From: Trichomonas vaginalis G3
Lineage: Eukaryota; Parabasalia; Trichomonadida; Trichomonadidae
Assembly: GCF_026262505.1 (NCBI RefSeq)
Contig: NC_067204.1
Coordinates: 12,170,522 to 12,234,521 of the forward strand
DNA: 64,000 nucleotides
Direction: 5' to 3'
Made by a program: the position numbers and the translations under genes. Shown here one piece after another: positions 19,154 to 29,772 of this stretch. Within the stretch, counting starts at the first letter, position 1, and every line of letters begins with the position of its first letter. The notes below the pieces were generated by a model that saw only the letters and a list, made by a program, of their open reading frames with translations, was not told the DNA's origin and ran no database searches.

Positions 19154-20080
19154 TTAATTTGCCCTGTTCTGTTTCAGGACGTTGTAGAACTCGTCGAGTG
19201 TTAATTCAGTTATATTTACGGATCTTAAGCAAGGAGGTAAGAAATCAGATTCTTTTCTTACTGTTTCAGGAGGCTTTGGAATATTAAGATAACAAGACCA
19301 AATTCCATTTTTCTCAAAAACGTCGTTTGTCGACTTTTTTGCAATTAAAACCGCACGAACTCTTCTGATATGCGTCAACAATTGGAATAAACCAGGCTGA
19401 CCTTCATATTGCTTTGTAGCTTCGGCAAGTTGTTCTAAAGTTGTTCCATCTTGATATGTTTTCAGAGTTTGAAAAACATGAGCTTCGAAAGAGTCCGCTT
19501 TATCTTTCCTATATGCTTCTTCGAGAGTTTCCGGTTCCTTTTGCGAATCTTCACCATCATTTTCTTGATCTGTTTCTTGCGAACGTCTTGATAAAATTAT
19601 TCTACTCTTATCAGAGATTTGTGAATAATCCGTTGATGTGTTTACGGTCCACATATATGGTTTTGCCGGGTCTTGTACAAAGAGAGGAAGGTTTTTCTTT
19701 TTTACAGCTAAATTAATATGTAAAATTCTTGTGTCAGGCATATTGTTTGGTAATTTTATATTCATTTTTCCTATGAAACCCCAATTTTTCTGTAGGAATT
19801 CCAGTAAAACATCTTCGGAAGCCCAACCCCCATTTGTCTGTATGCAACAAGTGATAGCACGTTGAGATGGGGTGACAACTTTTGACTCTATGAATTTCCT
19901 TTTCTCAAATGGATGCTTAGCATGGACAATTTTATACTCAATTGTATTTGGATCAGATGCTCGAGGATCATCAAACCCTCCAATATCGTCTGAATCGTCG
20001 TCAGCATCTGAATTACTGCCACATTGTTCATCTTCTCCGGCGTGTCGTCCTCCACGGGCGTTTTTCCTTCTTCGCCCCAT
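19154..20080 (-). CDS. Unknown protein with basic/acidic N-terminus
   Basis: This 308-aa protein starts at the ATG at 20,080 (MGRRRKNARGGRHAGEDEQ). A basic run is followed by an Asp/Glu/Ser-rich stretch, then a region of about 100 residues (ESKVVTPSQRAITCCIQTNG, SEDVLLEFLQKNWGFIGKMN) that looks like a small helix-turn-helix or winged-helix fold. A second, similar helical region follows (AHVFQTLKTYQDGTTLEQLA). The end is ITELTLDEFYNVLKQ. I do not recognise the family. The composition suggests a nuclear or chromatin/RNA protein. TGACA lies about 15 bp upstream of the ATG. Confidence 0.75.
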   Translation of the reverse strand: MGRRRKNARGGRHAGEDEQCGSNSDADDDSDDIGGFDDPRASDPNTIEYKIVHAKHPFEKRKFIESKVVTPSQRAITCCIQTNGGWASEDVLLEFLQKNWGFIGKMNIKLPNNMPDTRILHINLAVKKKNLPLFVQDPAKPYMWTVNTSTDYSQISDKSRIILSRRSQETDQENDGEDSQKEPETLEEAYRKDKADSFEAHVFQTLKTYQDGTTLEQLAEATKQYEGQPGLFQLLTHIRRVRAVLIAKKSTNDVFEKNGIWSCYLNIPKPPETVRKESDFLPPCLRSVNITELTLDEFYNVLKQNRAN

Positions 20081-20878
20081 ACTATTTCTGTCAAAATTCA
20101 ATTTCAATGAGGCTTTTCAAATTGAAAATCTGTTTCGTTTAGCAAAAAGAGTGATTTATATTATAATATTCAAACAAATGATATGAAATGATAAACTGAA
20201 AAATTGAGAATATAAATGGAGGTTGATTGGAAATAATTTGTTAGAAATCCATCTAAAAATATTCCGTTAATTCTCAGAAAATAATTGAATTTTTGTATAT
20301 GATGCGGCAAAAATACTAGATATCAGATAAAAACATAATCCAATTTTAATATACTTATGCTCCTTAGCTCTAGCTTCGCAATCATAATTCTATTATCTCG
20401 CTTTGTTAAAATTACTTTTTAACATTTTTCCCAATTGAAATGTATACTTCCTTCATTAAATATGATATCTTGATGATATAACATGTATTAACTTGCTGAT
20501 AGTGAACCATTTCAGATGCGGGATTGAAATATTAGAGATAATATTGATTGGATAAAATTCTTATTCAAAGATCTAACATTAGAATGACAAATTTAGCTAT
20601 AGAAAATACTTAAGTACTAAAAATCAGAAGCATTTTCTGCAAGATTGTAAATGCAGTCAGTGATATTATTGAGAAAAGTTCAATTTTTAAACATTACTTT
20701 TAATTAGAGAGTCTACAATCCTCCTAAATATAACTTCTACTTAAAACAATAGTTGAGAACGCTCTAAATATTAAAAACAACAAGGAGTAAATGTTCTATC
20801 TTTAATTTAAAGTTTATTGTTTGCCAAAATTTACGTTCTTTAAACTATTTCTTATATGGCTTTATCTAAATTGCGAAC
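20081..20878. other. Intergenic region, no gene seen
   Basis: This 798-bp AT-rich spacer separates two minus-strand genes. No open frame, repeat or RNA gene is supported. Confidence 0.45.
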
Positions 20879-21406
20879 TTAGATGAGTTTCAAGTCGCCA
20901 CTAACCTTTGTAATTGGTTCAATAGGACCTGGGCCAATACCAATGATAACTGACTGACCATCTTTCTCTATAACAGCAAATGGAACATTTGCGTCTTTGC
21001 ATTTTTGAATAAGCTCGGCCATCTTAGCAGCATCTGGAACTTTGGTTGTAATTTTAGCTTGTCCAAAGTGAAGCCACTGTAAAACATCATCTTTCTTAAA
21101 TTGCATTGCATTAACAACGGATTTAATTGCCATATCGCCAATTAAGCTAGCCATATCTGGCAATGAGTGCTCAATATCCATACGAACTCCTAAAACGAGT
21201 TTGTATTCTCCAGTGTAATTATAAGTTGGCCTTGGAAAATCAAATCTTGGATCGACATTTTCATTTTGCGGTTTTTCTTCTTCTTTCTTCTTCTTATTGT
21301 CATTAACTTTTGGTTTTCCCCAGCGAGAAATTGTACCGAAAAAGTATGGAACAGAAATACCAGCAACAGTTCCTGCTAAAAATAGAGGAATATACTGCTT
21401 CCACAT
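20879..21406 (-). CDS. PTRH2: Peptidyl-tRNA hydrolase 2 with N-terminal membrane anchor
   Basis: This 175-aa protein is a PTH2-family enzyme, which cleaves peptidyl-tRNA released from stalled ribosomes. The catalytic domain begins at YKLVLGVRMDIEHSLPD. It contains MASLIGDMAIKSVVNAM, the WLHFGQAKITTKVPDAAKM block (counterpart of W..-GQ.KIVLKVPDE), PFAVIEKDG, and the closing IGIGPGPIEPITKVSGDLKL, which is diagnostic. The N-terminus (MWKQYIPLFLAGTVAGISVPYFFG) is a single membrane span followed by a Lys-rich linker, as in eukaryotic PTRH2, which sits in an organelle or ER membrane. I chose the ATG at 21,406 because upstream codons have no in-frame ATG. It is divergent to DPY30, 112 bp away. Confidence 0.92.
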   Translation of the reverse strand: MWKQYIPLFLAGTVAGISVPYFFGTISRWGKPKVNDNKKKKEEEKPQNENVDPRFDFPRPTYNYTGEYKLVLGVRMDIEHSLPDMASLIGDMAIKSVVNAMQFKKDDVLQWLHFGQAKITTKVPDAAKMAELIQKCKDANVPFAVIEKDGQSVIIGIGPGPIEPITKVSGDLKLI

Positions 21407-21518
21407 TTTTGGCCAAAAATTTTGAAAATCAGAAATTGATAGCGAACACTTATAATCTACAGGGTTTTCCACATTTTTTTTAAAATTATATTGTCACTTT
21501 TGGAATACGTTTCAAAAA
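21407..21518. promoter_or_regulatory. Compact divergent promoter, PTRH2/DPY30
   Basis: Only 112 bp separate the two start codons, so both promoters lie here. TTGTCACTTTT (AAAAGTGACAA on the other strand) at about 21,491-21,501 is the clearest candidate element. It matches motifs before the 18,616 gene and PSF1. TCACTTTT also resembles the trichomonad initiator TCA-Y-T. Confidence 0.45.
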
Positions 21519-21848
21519 ATGGAAGAAAATATTCCTCCAGAAGCACTTTCACCACCAAAAGAAGACGAGCAACCAGCTGAAGAAGCTCCACAAACAGAGA
21601 AATTATCTGCTGATTCTGAACGTCTTCAGCAGCTCGCTTTATCATTAAATACTGCAATGCCAACCAGATCTCTTCCAAAGCAAGAATACATACAAGAAAC
21701 AGTCGTTCCATTACTTCTTGAAGGAATCTCATGGATTATTAAAGAACGTCCAGAAGATCCAGTAGAAAGTCTCGCAATGTTTTTAATTAAGAACAATCCG
21801 ATGTCACCAGAACTCCATCGTATTGTCGATCCAGCTGAATTCGAATAA
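21519..21848 (+). CDS. DPY30: DPY-30 domain protein
   Basis: This 109-aa protein has an acidic Pro-rich N-terminus and a C-terminal DPY-30 motif (about residues 60-100): KQEYIQETVVPLLLEGISWI followed by IKERPEDPVESLAMFLIKNNP. The motif forms a dimerising two-helix bundle that docks an amphipathic helix of Ash2 in Set1/MLL methyltransferase complexes or of anchoring proteins in flagella. With this short length and no added domain it most resembles DPY30 itself, but an axonemal role cannot be excluded in a flagellate. The ATG at 21,519 is the first in frame. Confidence 0.92.
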   Translation: MEENIPPEALSPPKEDEQPAEEAPQTEKLSADSERLQQLALSLNTAMPTRSLPKQEYIQETVVPLLLEGISWIIKERPEDPVESLAMFLIKNNPMSPELHRIVDPAEFE

Positions 21849-22271
21849 GAGTACTTAGTGTTCATCAAATGGTGTTTATCAATAAATTATTCTTTTGAAA
21901 CATATAATTATCCGTTTTTGAACTAATTGCTATTACACCTCAGATAAATACGTGCCTAGTTGCACTATAACTGAATGTATAAATATTGAATTTCTCAAAC
22001 TACTATAGCAAACTAAAGTTTTTGAGGTGTATCTTCAAAGCTTTTATGAAATATTATCTTATGAACTTGCATCAGAGATTGTATCTAATTTGCTATAAGG
22101 AAAAGTGGCTCAAATGATGTAACTACATGGAACATTTCATGCATCAGTGTGTATAATATGTTTCTTGGCAATCAGTCCTTTCATGTAATGGAGAAATGAC
22201 GTCAAAATCATTTATTTTTCCTTACAAAATTTTCAGAAGGAAATGATGGCGTTTATTAATTTTTGCAAAAT
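21849..22271. promoter_or_regulatory. Intergenic region upstream of the CEP164-like gene
   Basis: This is AT-rich and gene-free. A palindromic TGACGTCA, a CRE/bZIP-type site, occurs at about 22,197, some 70 bp before the next ATG. No other structure is seen. Confidence 0.3.
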
Positions 22272-25022
22272 ATGGAATCCGGGTCTTTCATCGAAATTCC
22301 CGATCCAAATGCAAATGATTATGAACCGACAGATAAAGAAATAGAGGATTATGCAGAATGGCTTGGTGCAGATCTTAAAAATGACCGAGATTTGTTTTGG
22401 ATTGCAAGAGATGCACTTAAAGCAAAAATACCTCCGGGTTGGAAATTATACCAACGAAAAGATGGCTCAGGGGATCCCTTTTATTTCAATAGCGATACTG
22501 GTGAATCACTCTGGGATCATCCGTTAGATAGTCATTTCAAAAAATTATTTGCCGAAGAGAAAGAAAAGAAACTTCAAGCGCAAAGATCACAAAATCAATA
22601 TTCCGTCTCCTCAAATACAAGACCTCTTGCAGCATTAGGCAAAGGAGGAAGCTTAACTCAAAAATCACCAACCGGAGCATCTTCAGTTGCTCCTAAATCG
22701 TTATTACCGATGAAACAAACTGTGTTGCCTAAATCTTCATTGCAAGGTTCTCCGATTCAACAGAATAATAACAATTATGCTCAGTTGCAACAGCAAAAAG
22801 ATGAACTTGAAGCTCAATTGAAAGTTGATATGGAAGTTTTAAGACGAAAGGCGCGTATTGAACAGGAAACATTACAAGCACAGAATCAAAAAGAAATTGA
22901 AGCAATACAACAACAGCATCAGCAGAGGATAAACGATTTAAAGCAGAGAGTTGCACAAGAAGAATCAAATTTTCAAGACCGTTTGCAAAGCGTCATCGAA
23001 AATAAAAATAAATTAAATCAAGAATACTCTGAAACAGTAAGTAAGTATACACAGCTTATGCAAAGCGCAGAAGAAGACTATCGAGACCAAAAACGACGTG
23101 CAGAACGTGAATGCAATGAAGCAATCGAAAGAATGAAAGAAGATAATCGAAGAGAAATCGAAAGACTTAAAGAAATCCATAATAGAGAGGTTAATTCCAT
23201 AAAAGAATCCAAACCATCTAATAATTCCGTAGAAAAAGATTTAACATCAGATCATCAAAAAGATATCAATGATTTGAAACAAAAGTTTGAGAAAGAAATT
23301 GAAGATCTCAAAAAGGAACATCAAAATGAAGTCGCCCGCCTGAAGGAACAAAATGAAAATGAAATTCAAGATATAAGAACTTTGCATTTGAACCAAATTC
23401 AGGAATTAAATGATAAGTATGACCAAGAAGTTAATGATATGAAGTCAAAACATCAAAAAGATATGTCCAAATTTGAAGAAACAGGAAGTATTACGTTGGA
23501 TATTACAGATGATTCACTTTTGAAGGATCTTCAATCTGTTAGGAGAGACGCTCCTAATAAGGATAAGCTAATTAAAGAGCAAAATGATGAAATCAACAAA
23601 ATTAAAAAAGATCATGAACAAAATGTTAAAAACATCAAAGAAAGCAATGAAAAAGAGATAAATAATATTAAATCAGAACATAAGAAGAAAGTCGACGAAC
23701 TTAATTCTAATAATGATAAAGAATTGGAAGAAATTAAAACTAAATTCCAGGAAGAAGCAAATAAGCAACAGAATAATATTGATGAACTTAAGAAGAAGAA
23801 TGAAAATGAGCTTAATAAGTTAAAAGAAGAACATCAATCGCAATTAGATTCAATGGATGAAGAATTCGAGAAACAAAAGTCAGATATGAAACAGAAATTT
23901 GATGCTGATCTTGATAAGCTTAATAAAATGCATCAAAGAAAGCTTTCTCGGAGAAAACAAGAATTGGAAGATGAAGAAGAAAGCTCATTCGAAGAAGAAA
24001 GGACACCAAAATCATCTAGAAAAGAGAATCAATTACGCCGCGAACTTGATTCCCTCAGAGATCAATATAATGCCGCAATATCTGGTCAAGAGAACCAAAA
24101 AGTTCAAATGGAGCAAGCAGAAGCTAATCATAAACTCCAATTGGAATTGCTTCAGGCCAAATTCGATGTAGAAAAGCATCAAACCGAAATTAACCATCAA
24201 AAAGAATTAGATTTGGCAAGAAATTCCACTCCACCACCATCTCCATCATTATCTCAGAGTTGGAGAAGATTTGCAAGCTTCCAGCAGTTCAGTAGACCGC
24301 CTTCCAGCGTTGCCCAGCTTAAAACTTCCAAAGCATTTAGTTATTCCATCAGATATGTACCAGAACTCTCCACAGCCAACTATATACAAGCTTCTATTAT
24401 GCCACAAATGAATCCAAATACTCCTAGACCGATCCAGATGATTGGAGATTTCCAGTATCATCCACCTTTCTCCAGAATGAGCGAACCAATCTATCATCCA
24501 CCAAATACAGATCGGCCAATGCCTCCACCTGCTTTCGAATACAGCGGAAACCTCAGCGAAAAGCTTCTCAAACAGATGAAATCGCAGCAAGGAAAACTCG
24601 AAAGAGTTCGTGAGAAATTTGATGCAAGTTACAGTAATTTGAGTGTATCAATGAAAGAAGCAATTGCTGATGTTTATTCACTTATTAACGGGTATAAGAA
24701 TGTTATTTCGGAACAGAACAAATCGTTGAGCCAATTAAGTCTCGATTTTCAACAGCAAACTGCAAGAATGGCAAGAAACTTCAGAGAGTCAATAAATGAA
24801 GTAGAAAATGCATATAAAATTGCAGTCGCTAATGCTATTCAGCAGCCTCAATATGTTGTGTCTTCAAATTCTCCGCGCTCTGCAAGAAGACCTCAAAAAT
24901 TACAATTGCAGACACCTAGTGTGGACTTCGCATCTGAAGATTCGGGAGAAGAAGTAATTAGGAATTTCTTGAATTGGAAAAAACAACAGAAAAGTGCAAA
25001 AAGACAAAAATATGATAATTGA
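22272..25022 (+). CDS. WW-domain, long coiled-coil protein (CEP164-like)
   Basis: This 916-aa protein has an N-terminal helical segment and WW domain (about residues 8-85: YAEWLGADLKNDRDLFWIAR, then IPPGWKLYQ...GDPFYFNSDTGESLWDHP). This is the exact layout of CEP164, the distal-appendage/transition-fibre protein that docks basal bodies. The middle (about 165-630) is an almost unbroken coiled coil with Lys/Glu/Gln heptads. A Pro/Ser-rich segment follows, then a second coiled coil near 770-850. Length, order and the fact that the organism is flagellated fit CEP164, but coiled coils are poor evidence, so only the N-terminal module supports the name. I chose the ATG at 22,272 over an in-frame TTG three codons upstream. 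Confidence 0.78.
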   Translation: MESGSFIEIPDPNANDYEPTDKEIEDYAEWLGADLKNDRDLFWIARDALKAKIPPGWKLYQRKDGSGDPFYFNSDTGESLWDHPLDSHFKKLFAEEKEKKLQAQRSQNQYSVSSNTRPLAALGKGGSLTQKSPTGASSVAPKSLLPMKQTVLPKSSLQGSPIQQNNNNYAQLQQQKDELEAQLKVDMEVLRRKARIEQETLQAQNQKEIEAIQQQHQQRINDLKQRVAQEESNFQDRLQSVIENKNKLNQEYSETVSKYTQLMQSAEEDYRDQKRRAERECNEAIERMKEDNRREIERLKEIHNREVNSIKESKPSNNSVEKDLTSDHQKDINDLKQKFEKEIEDLKKEHQNEVARLKEQNENEIQDIRTLHLNQIQELNDKYDQEVNDMKSKHQKDMSKFEETGSITLDITDDSLLKDLQSVRRDAPNKDKLIKEQNDEINKIKKDHEQNVKNIKESNEKEINNIKSEHKKKVDELNSNNDKELEEIKTKFQEEANKQQNNIDELKKKNENELNKLKEEHQSQLDSMDEEFEKQKSDMKQKFDADLDKLNKMHQRKLSRRKQELEDEEESSFEEERTPKSSRKENQLRRELDSLRDQYNAAISGQENQKVQMEQAEANHKLQLELLQAKFDVEKHQTEINHQKELDLARNSTPPPSPSLSQSWRRFASFQQFSRPPSSVAQLKTSKAFSYSIRYVPELSTANYIQASIMPQMNPNTPRPIQMIGDFQYHPPFSRMSEPIYHPPNTDRPMPPPAFEYSGNLSEKLLKQMKSQQGKLERVREKFDASYSNLSVSMKEAIADVYSLINGYKNVISEQNKSLSQLSLDFQQQTARMARNFRESINEVENAYKIAVANAIQQPQYVVSSNSPRSARRPQKLQLQTPSVDFASEDSGEEVIRNFLNWKKQQKSAKRQKYDN

Positions 25023-25925
25023 TATTAAATAATTATGTATGTATTTATATTTTTAAAATTTACCGAAAGTTTGTGATTCAAGTACTAGAAATGATGACTA
25101 TTAATTATAGATCTAGAGTTTTTGATAACCAAGCTATATTCCTCTTCTAGTTATAGAAAGAGAGCATTAGAAGTACTTTTAAGAATGACCGCAAATTCCT
25201 TATATGGATATTAGAAATATACTCCAAACTTTTTCTGAGCTTTGCTCAGATAAATTGGAATACCAATCACTTCAAATTGTTTTGGGCATTATGATTTCAT
25301 TGGAAAAGGGACCCAAAAAAATTTGAATTGATGGGTATTTGAATATACGATTTATTGCATTCATCATATAAACCTGCCCTAAACATACTTAATTCTAAGT
25401 ATGATAATGGTCTCATTTCTATGATAACCAAATCAAATTTCGACTACTTTACACGGATTGATTTTTAAACCTATTAACCTTAAATTTCGACGATATGTGC
25501 TATTTAGTCGCAGGTGGAAAGAATTCTTTGAATGTTATTAAAATTTAAATATTGGATGGTAACTTATTATACATATTAATTTTTAAATAATTTAGTCAAT
25601 ACACGTCACTTTCCCACAATTTGTATTATTTTTCCAGACAAATTGATAGATAACGTGTCATTGTTTTGTAATAATAATTTCTAATATCTATTTGATGATT
25701 ATAACACGTTCAAAAAAATACACCGAATAAAGCTGTTGAACTTCAGAAAAAAAATTGAATGGTTTTTCAATTGACGACAACATTTTTTTTAACTTGAAAA
25801 TTAGATTGTATATATCAATTATGTTAATAATCATTAAATTTTTTTGGATATTTCCTGAATTTGAGACGACTTGTAAAATACTCAATTTAAATTCAATGGG
25901 AAAAAATATCATTATTACTCTTGTA
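25023..25925. other. Intergenic region, no gene seen
   Basis: This is about 900 bp of AT-rich DNA. CACGTCACTTT and CGTGTCATTG occur at 25,605 and 25,654 (TGACA-type elements). Open frames near 25,690-25,910 on both strands are hydrophobic and featureless and are not called. Confidence 0.4.
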
Positions 25926-26399
25926 ATGCATAAAAAGAGACTGATATATACAAGAGAGGAAGATCAGATTATTGTTGATCATGTGCGTGAGAATGGAGAA
26001 CAGAAATGGAATAAGTGTGCCAAAAAACTTGCTAACCGAAATGAAAAATCTTGCAGAGAGAGATGGGTTAACTATTTAAACCCAACAATAAACAACACAC
26101 CATGGATAGAAGATGGTGATAGAAAATTAATTGAATTAGCCAATCATCATAAGAATGTATTTGGGAAAATTAATTGGGCAACGATTAAAACATTCTTTGA
26201 TAGAAGAACAGATATAAATTGCAAAAATAGATATTGCACACTTAAAAATCAAAAAAAGAAAGCAGAAAAAAATGAATCAAAAATCAGTGCTATATGCGAT
26301 CCTAGCCAAAGTGCTGTATCTGAAATACCAAAACATGATCCAACACTTAATGATCAATATTATGTCGAATTCCTTACTTTCGAACCTGTGGAAACATAA
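25926..26399 (+). CDS. R2R3 Myb-domain DNA-binding protein
   Basis: This product of 157 aa is almost wholly two Myb repeats. R2: KRLIYTREEDQIIVDHVREN and KWNKCAKKLANRNEKSCRERW; R3: NTPWIEDGDRKLIELANHHK and GKINWATIKTFFDRRTDINCKNRY. The spaced Trp or aromatic residues and the 'SCRERWVNYLNP' recognition helix end are typical. Trichomonads have large families of such short R2R3 proteins acting as nuclear transcription factors. The short tail has no known domain. An ATG at 25,896 is in frame and would add ten hydrophobic residues; I prefer 25,926, next to the Myb repeat. The stop overlaps TAAA. Confidence 0.88.
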   Translation: MHKKRLIYTREEDQIIVDHVRENGEQKWNKCAKKLANRNEKSCRERWVNYLNPTINNTPWIEDGDRKLIELANHHKNVFGKINWATIKTFFDRRTDINCKNRYCTLKNQKKKAEKNESKISAICDPSQSAVSEIPKHDPTLNDQYYVEFLTFEPVET

Positions 26400-26649
26400 A
26401 TACCATTTGAATTTTTAGTTGATAAAAAGTATCAAATTTCATTCGGGTAAAATTTAGATAATGAAATGTTACTAATAAAAAAATATTCATGAAAAACTTA
26501 TAGATTTTTATTTGTTAATACAGTAATTTAGTCGTGCCTTCAACATGCATTTAAGCCTAAGCAATCTACAATATAAAAAGGTAATTATATTTATTTTTTT
26601 ACATTATTCAAACAATAAATATTATAAATACAGTAATAAGTTATATTAT

Positions 26650-29600
26650 TCATGATGAATTAAGTTTTTGTTTTGCTTCTGTTGTCTGTTTCCAGATTGC
26701 AAGATTAGATTGGACTGATTTCACGTTAACGCTTAATTGAGGGAAAGCTCTTGCAAGTGCTTGATACAAAGGTAAGCAAACAAAAGTATAAAAACCAATT
26801 TGAGACTTTGGTTTATCAAGATGAGCCTTATCATTTAAATCAGATGTATATTCCATGCCCTGAGCCATTTCTAAATCACCTTGTCTGAAGAATTCTTCGC
26901 ACAAAATGTCACACCATCTGTTTGCAATATCGAATGGCCTCGAAACGTTTGAAATATCAGCAGTCTTAAGTAATAACTGCATTAGAAGAATTCTATGATC
27001 TTTATTCTCCATAGAAAACTCACCAGCGTCCATAATCGCATTGAAATTCTTCAAAATTTCAAAATGTTTGGCCATATCTGTTGACAAAATCAATGAAATG
27101 ATTGTCATCCACATAGTTCTGTTATCACCTGCATTCAATGCTGAAAAAATGTTGCATTCTTCTTTGGAAATCACTCCAATTGCAACTTGGCAATGGTGTG
27201 TCTCCATAACTGACTGGTTCTTGAATAAAATACCAAGAGGAGTCTCAGCTTTTACGTTGTAAACATTTGTAAAACCATCATGATTTGCATCATGACAAAC
27301 CGCTGAAACTAACAAAGCGAAAACTTCGAATTTAGTGAGAACTTTATCGCAACCTGATTCAAGGAGTTCGTAAACAACAAACTGGGTAACATCAACAGCA
27401 TGTCTCCAGTTGTGGTATGGAACTTTTTTATACGTATCTCTAATTTCTGTCAAAAATCTGAAAAGTTTTTCATTTGTGATGTTGAACTCCTTTGGCAGAT
27501 CGAATCTATAGAAGATATTGAACAAAACAGTTATGTACTGATCAGCCCACAACTGTGCATCGAAATGCCTCTTCCAAATAGAATCATTTTCGATACTCAT
27601 TTTTTCTGGAATTTTTGTTGTCAAAGTTCTTTCTTCATCAGAAATCATCTGTTTTAGTTCTCTCTCGCCTTGGCCAAGCTTAACAATATCAATTAACTGG
27701 AACTTTTCTATTGATATTGCTGCAAAAACTGAGAAACATTCAAGCAGTTTCAGGTTTTCATTCATCATTTTTACGGCGGTTTCTATCTCCAAGACACCTA
27801 AAGGAGTGTTTTCTGATGTAAGCATTGGACTGCAGACAATGTTGACTTCTGCAGCTCCTCCACCTGATTTCATTGTCTCTATTGATGCATTTCTCGTGAT
27901 AATCGATGCAATTCTTCTTTGTCTTTCGTTCGCTTTGTTTGATTTCACTGACATGTTGTCATCTTGGACACTTTTGTTGTCTGCACCGGAATTGACGATC
28001 TCTTCTATCTCTTGTGCACCAAATATCTGTGGTGCAAGCTTTTGAAGAGCTAATTGTGCAAAAATTGTGTCGTATTTAGGTTCAATTCCTGCATTAACAA
28101 GCTTTGTGAGTTTTCCGTTAGTTTGGTCGATATGGTAGATCGTTGCTCTTAATCCATCCATTGCTTTCATCGCGCTCATCAAAATGGACTGAAGAGCATT
28201 TCGGATTTTATCTGCATGGGAAAGAGCTGCTGACAAATCAACGAATGTTCTCAGCTGCTTCGTGAGGTCTAATGATGCTTGGTAGAGCTTGGCGTTATCA
28301 AGGGAAATGCCACAAAAGACATTAAAAGCCATTAACATTTTAATGTCATCTGCATCGAATTTGTCTGAGCCAATCTTGTTAATCATTTCTGTTACACCTG
28401 CAATTTCACCTCTGTTGTTGTAAATTGGAAGGCAAAGAATAGATTTAGTTCGATATCCTGTTTTCAAGTCGACAGTTTTATCGAATCTTGAATCTAGATA
28501 TGCATCTTCAATGTTAACTGTTTCACCGGTCATGGCGCAGTGGCCGACAATACCTCTGTTCATTGGCATTCTGATTTCTGTATCAAGACCGCCGTGGAAG
28601 TGAGTTACGAGCTCTTGTTTCGTCTGATCTACTAAGAATAATGAGCATCTTTCGGATTTGAGAAGCTGAATGGCTCTGTCCATAATAGTCGGAATCAGAA
28701 CATCGATATCTAGCGTTCCAGAAAGGTTCTGCGCGATATCCAGAAGAGCTTTAAGTCTTTGCTCGAAGTCATCAAGCTGGGCTTCGAACTGTGGAGGTGA
28801 CATTGAAGCTGATAACGCGTGGATGATGAAGGAAACGGATGTTCGTAGATCGCTAACGTCTATAGCAGTGAAATAGCGTGGATTGGCTCTACCGCGGAGT
28901 ATAACTGCCCATGTTCTGTTCTCAAGATCTACATAAGGCATTGCAAGGACTGGTTCATCGTAAGTTCCGTCGAGAAGATAGTTGTAGTTTGGATGAGATC
29001 TAACTGATCTTTCGTGTATCATTGTACAGGATTCAAGGCAATGACCGATTACGCCTGCATTTGGAGGTTCTACCTGAATTGGCTTCTCTCTGTTGGGATC
29101 AAAGCAGAAGAAACGACATTTCTTTGTATTGTACATCCAGATGTCCGCTTTGCGGCATTTAAAGTGCATTTCAAGAGCATGATTAATTTTACCAACGATT
29201 TGTGGAAATTGGTCATTAAAAGATGCACTCAAAACAAGTGAAATAGCACTTTCTGATGGAAATAGGAAGTTTGAGTAGATTGACATCTTTTTCATAATTA
29301 ATTGGCCAAAAAGTAAATCTGTCCGTGAAAATGTCTTTTCTTTTGCGGGTTTGGATATTTCGATCATTCCAACTGGATGTCCTGTACGTTTTAATATCGG
29401 TATTATAAAAGTATGTGAATCTGGTGGTACAATATTATTATCTGATTCTGCATTAAAGTAAGGATGCTCATCACGCTTGTTAATTGATAAAGGTTGAGGA
29501 AATTTTTGGAAAAAGGATAAAAGTCCAGTATCTGCAGGAATTAATATATCTTTTGCTAAAGAATAAAACTTGTCTTGTTTATTAAAATACATCCAGACTA

Positions 29601-29772
29601 TAATTGTATGATTAGGAAATTTTTCTGCGAGAACTTTTTCAATTGCAGTTGGAAAAGCCTCAGTTTTTAAAGTAAACATAATCTTATCGAAAATTGCTTG
29701 CGCTGTTGACTCTGTTTCACTATCATCCCTTTTAGGTTCACTTCTATTATTTGTTGTAGGGGATGTTTTCAT
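26650..29772 (-). CDS. GAF-domain cyclic nucleotide phosphodiesterase
   Basis: This is a 1,040-aa class I phosphodiesterase. The catalytic domain (about residues 740-1,020) has the metal-binding signature: HNWRHAVDVTQFV, HDANHDGFTN, then LLLKTADISNVSRP and MAQGMEYTSDL with further conserved residues, so it should hydrolyse cAMP and/or cGMP. Upstream are about four GAF-type domains. The third (about 350-510: LLKSERCSLFLVDQTKQELV, MNRGIVGHCAMTGETVNIED, SILCLPIYNN) is the best conserved and carries an NKFDE-like patch (MINKIGSDKFDADD), suggesting cyclic nucleotide binding and allosteric control. There is no membrane segment. The ATG at 29,772 is the first in frame. It is divergent to the 29,961 gene. 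Confidence 0.9.
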   Translation of the reverse strand: MKTSPTTNNRSEPKRDDSETESTAQAIFDKIMFTLKTEAFPTAIEKVLAEKFPNHTIIVWMYFNKQDKFYSLAKDILIPADTGLLSFFQKFPQPLSINKRDEHPYFNAESDNNIVPPDSHTFIIPILKRTGHPVGMIEISKPAKEKTFSRTDLLFGQLIMKKMSIYSNFLFPSESAISLVLSASFNDQFPQIVGKINHALEMHFKCRKADIWMYNTKKCRFFCFDPNREKPIQVEPPNAGVIGHCLESCTMIHERSVRSHPNYNYLLDGTYDEPVLAMPYVDLENRTWAVILRGRANPRYFTAIDVSDLRTSVSFIIHALSASMSPPQFEAQLDDFEQRLKALLDIAQNLSGTLDIDVLIPTIMDRAIQLLKSERCSLFLVDQTKQELVTHFHGGLDTEIRMPMNRGIVGHCAMTGETVNIEDAYLDSRFDKTVDLKTGYRTKSILCLPIYNNRGEIAGVTEMINKIGSDKFDADDIKMLMAFNVFCGISLDNAKLYQASLDLTKQLRTFVDLSAALSHADKIRNALQSILMSAMKAMDGLRATIYHIDQTNGKLTKLVNAGIEPKYDTIFAQLALQKLAPQIFGAQEIEEIVNSGADNKSVQDDNMSVKSNKANERQRRIASIITRNASIETMKSGGGAAEVNIVCSPMLTSENTPLGVLEIETAVKMMNENLKLLECFSVFAAISIEKFQLIDIVKLGQGERELKQMISDEERTLTTKIPEKMSIENDSIWKRHFDAQLWADQYITVLFNIFYRFDLPKEFNITNEKLFRFLTEIRDTYKKVPYHNWRHAVDVTQFVVYELLESGCDKVLTKFEVFALLVSAVCHDANHDGFTNVYNVKAETPLGILFKNQSVMETHHCQVAIGVISKEECNIFSALNAGDNRTMWMTIISLILSTDMAKHFEILKNFNAIMDAGEFSMENKDHRILLMQLLLKTADISNVSRPFDIANRWCDILCEEFFRQGDLEMAQGMEYTSDLNDKAHLDKPKSQIGFYTFVCLPLYQALARAFPQLSVNVKSVQSNLAIWKQTTEAKQKLNSS

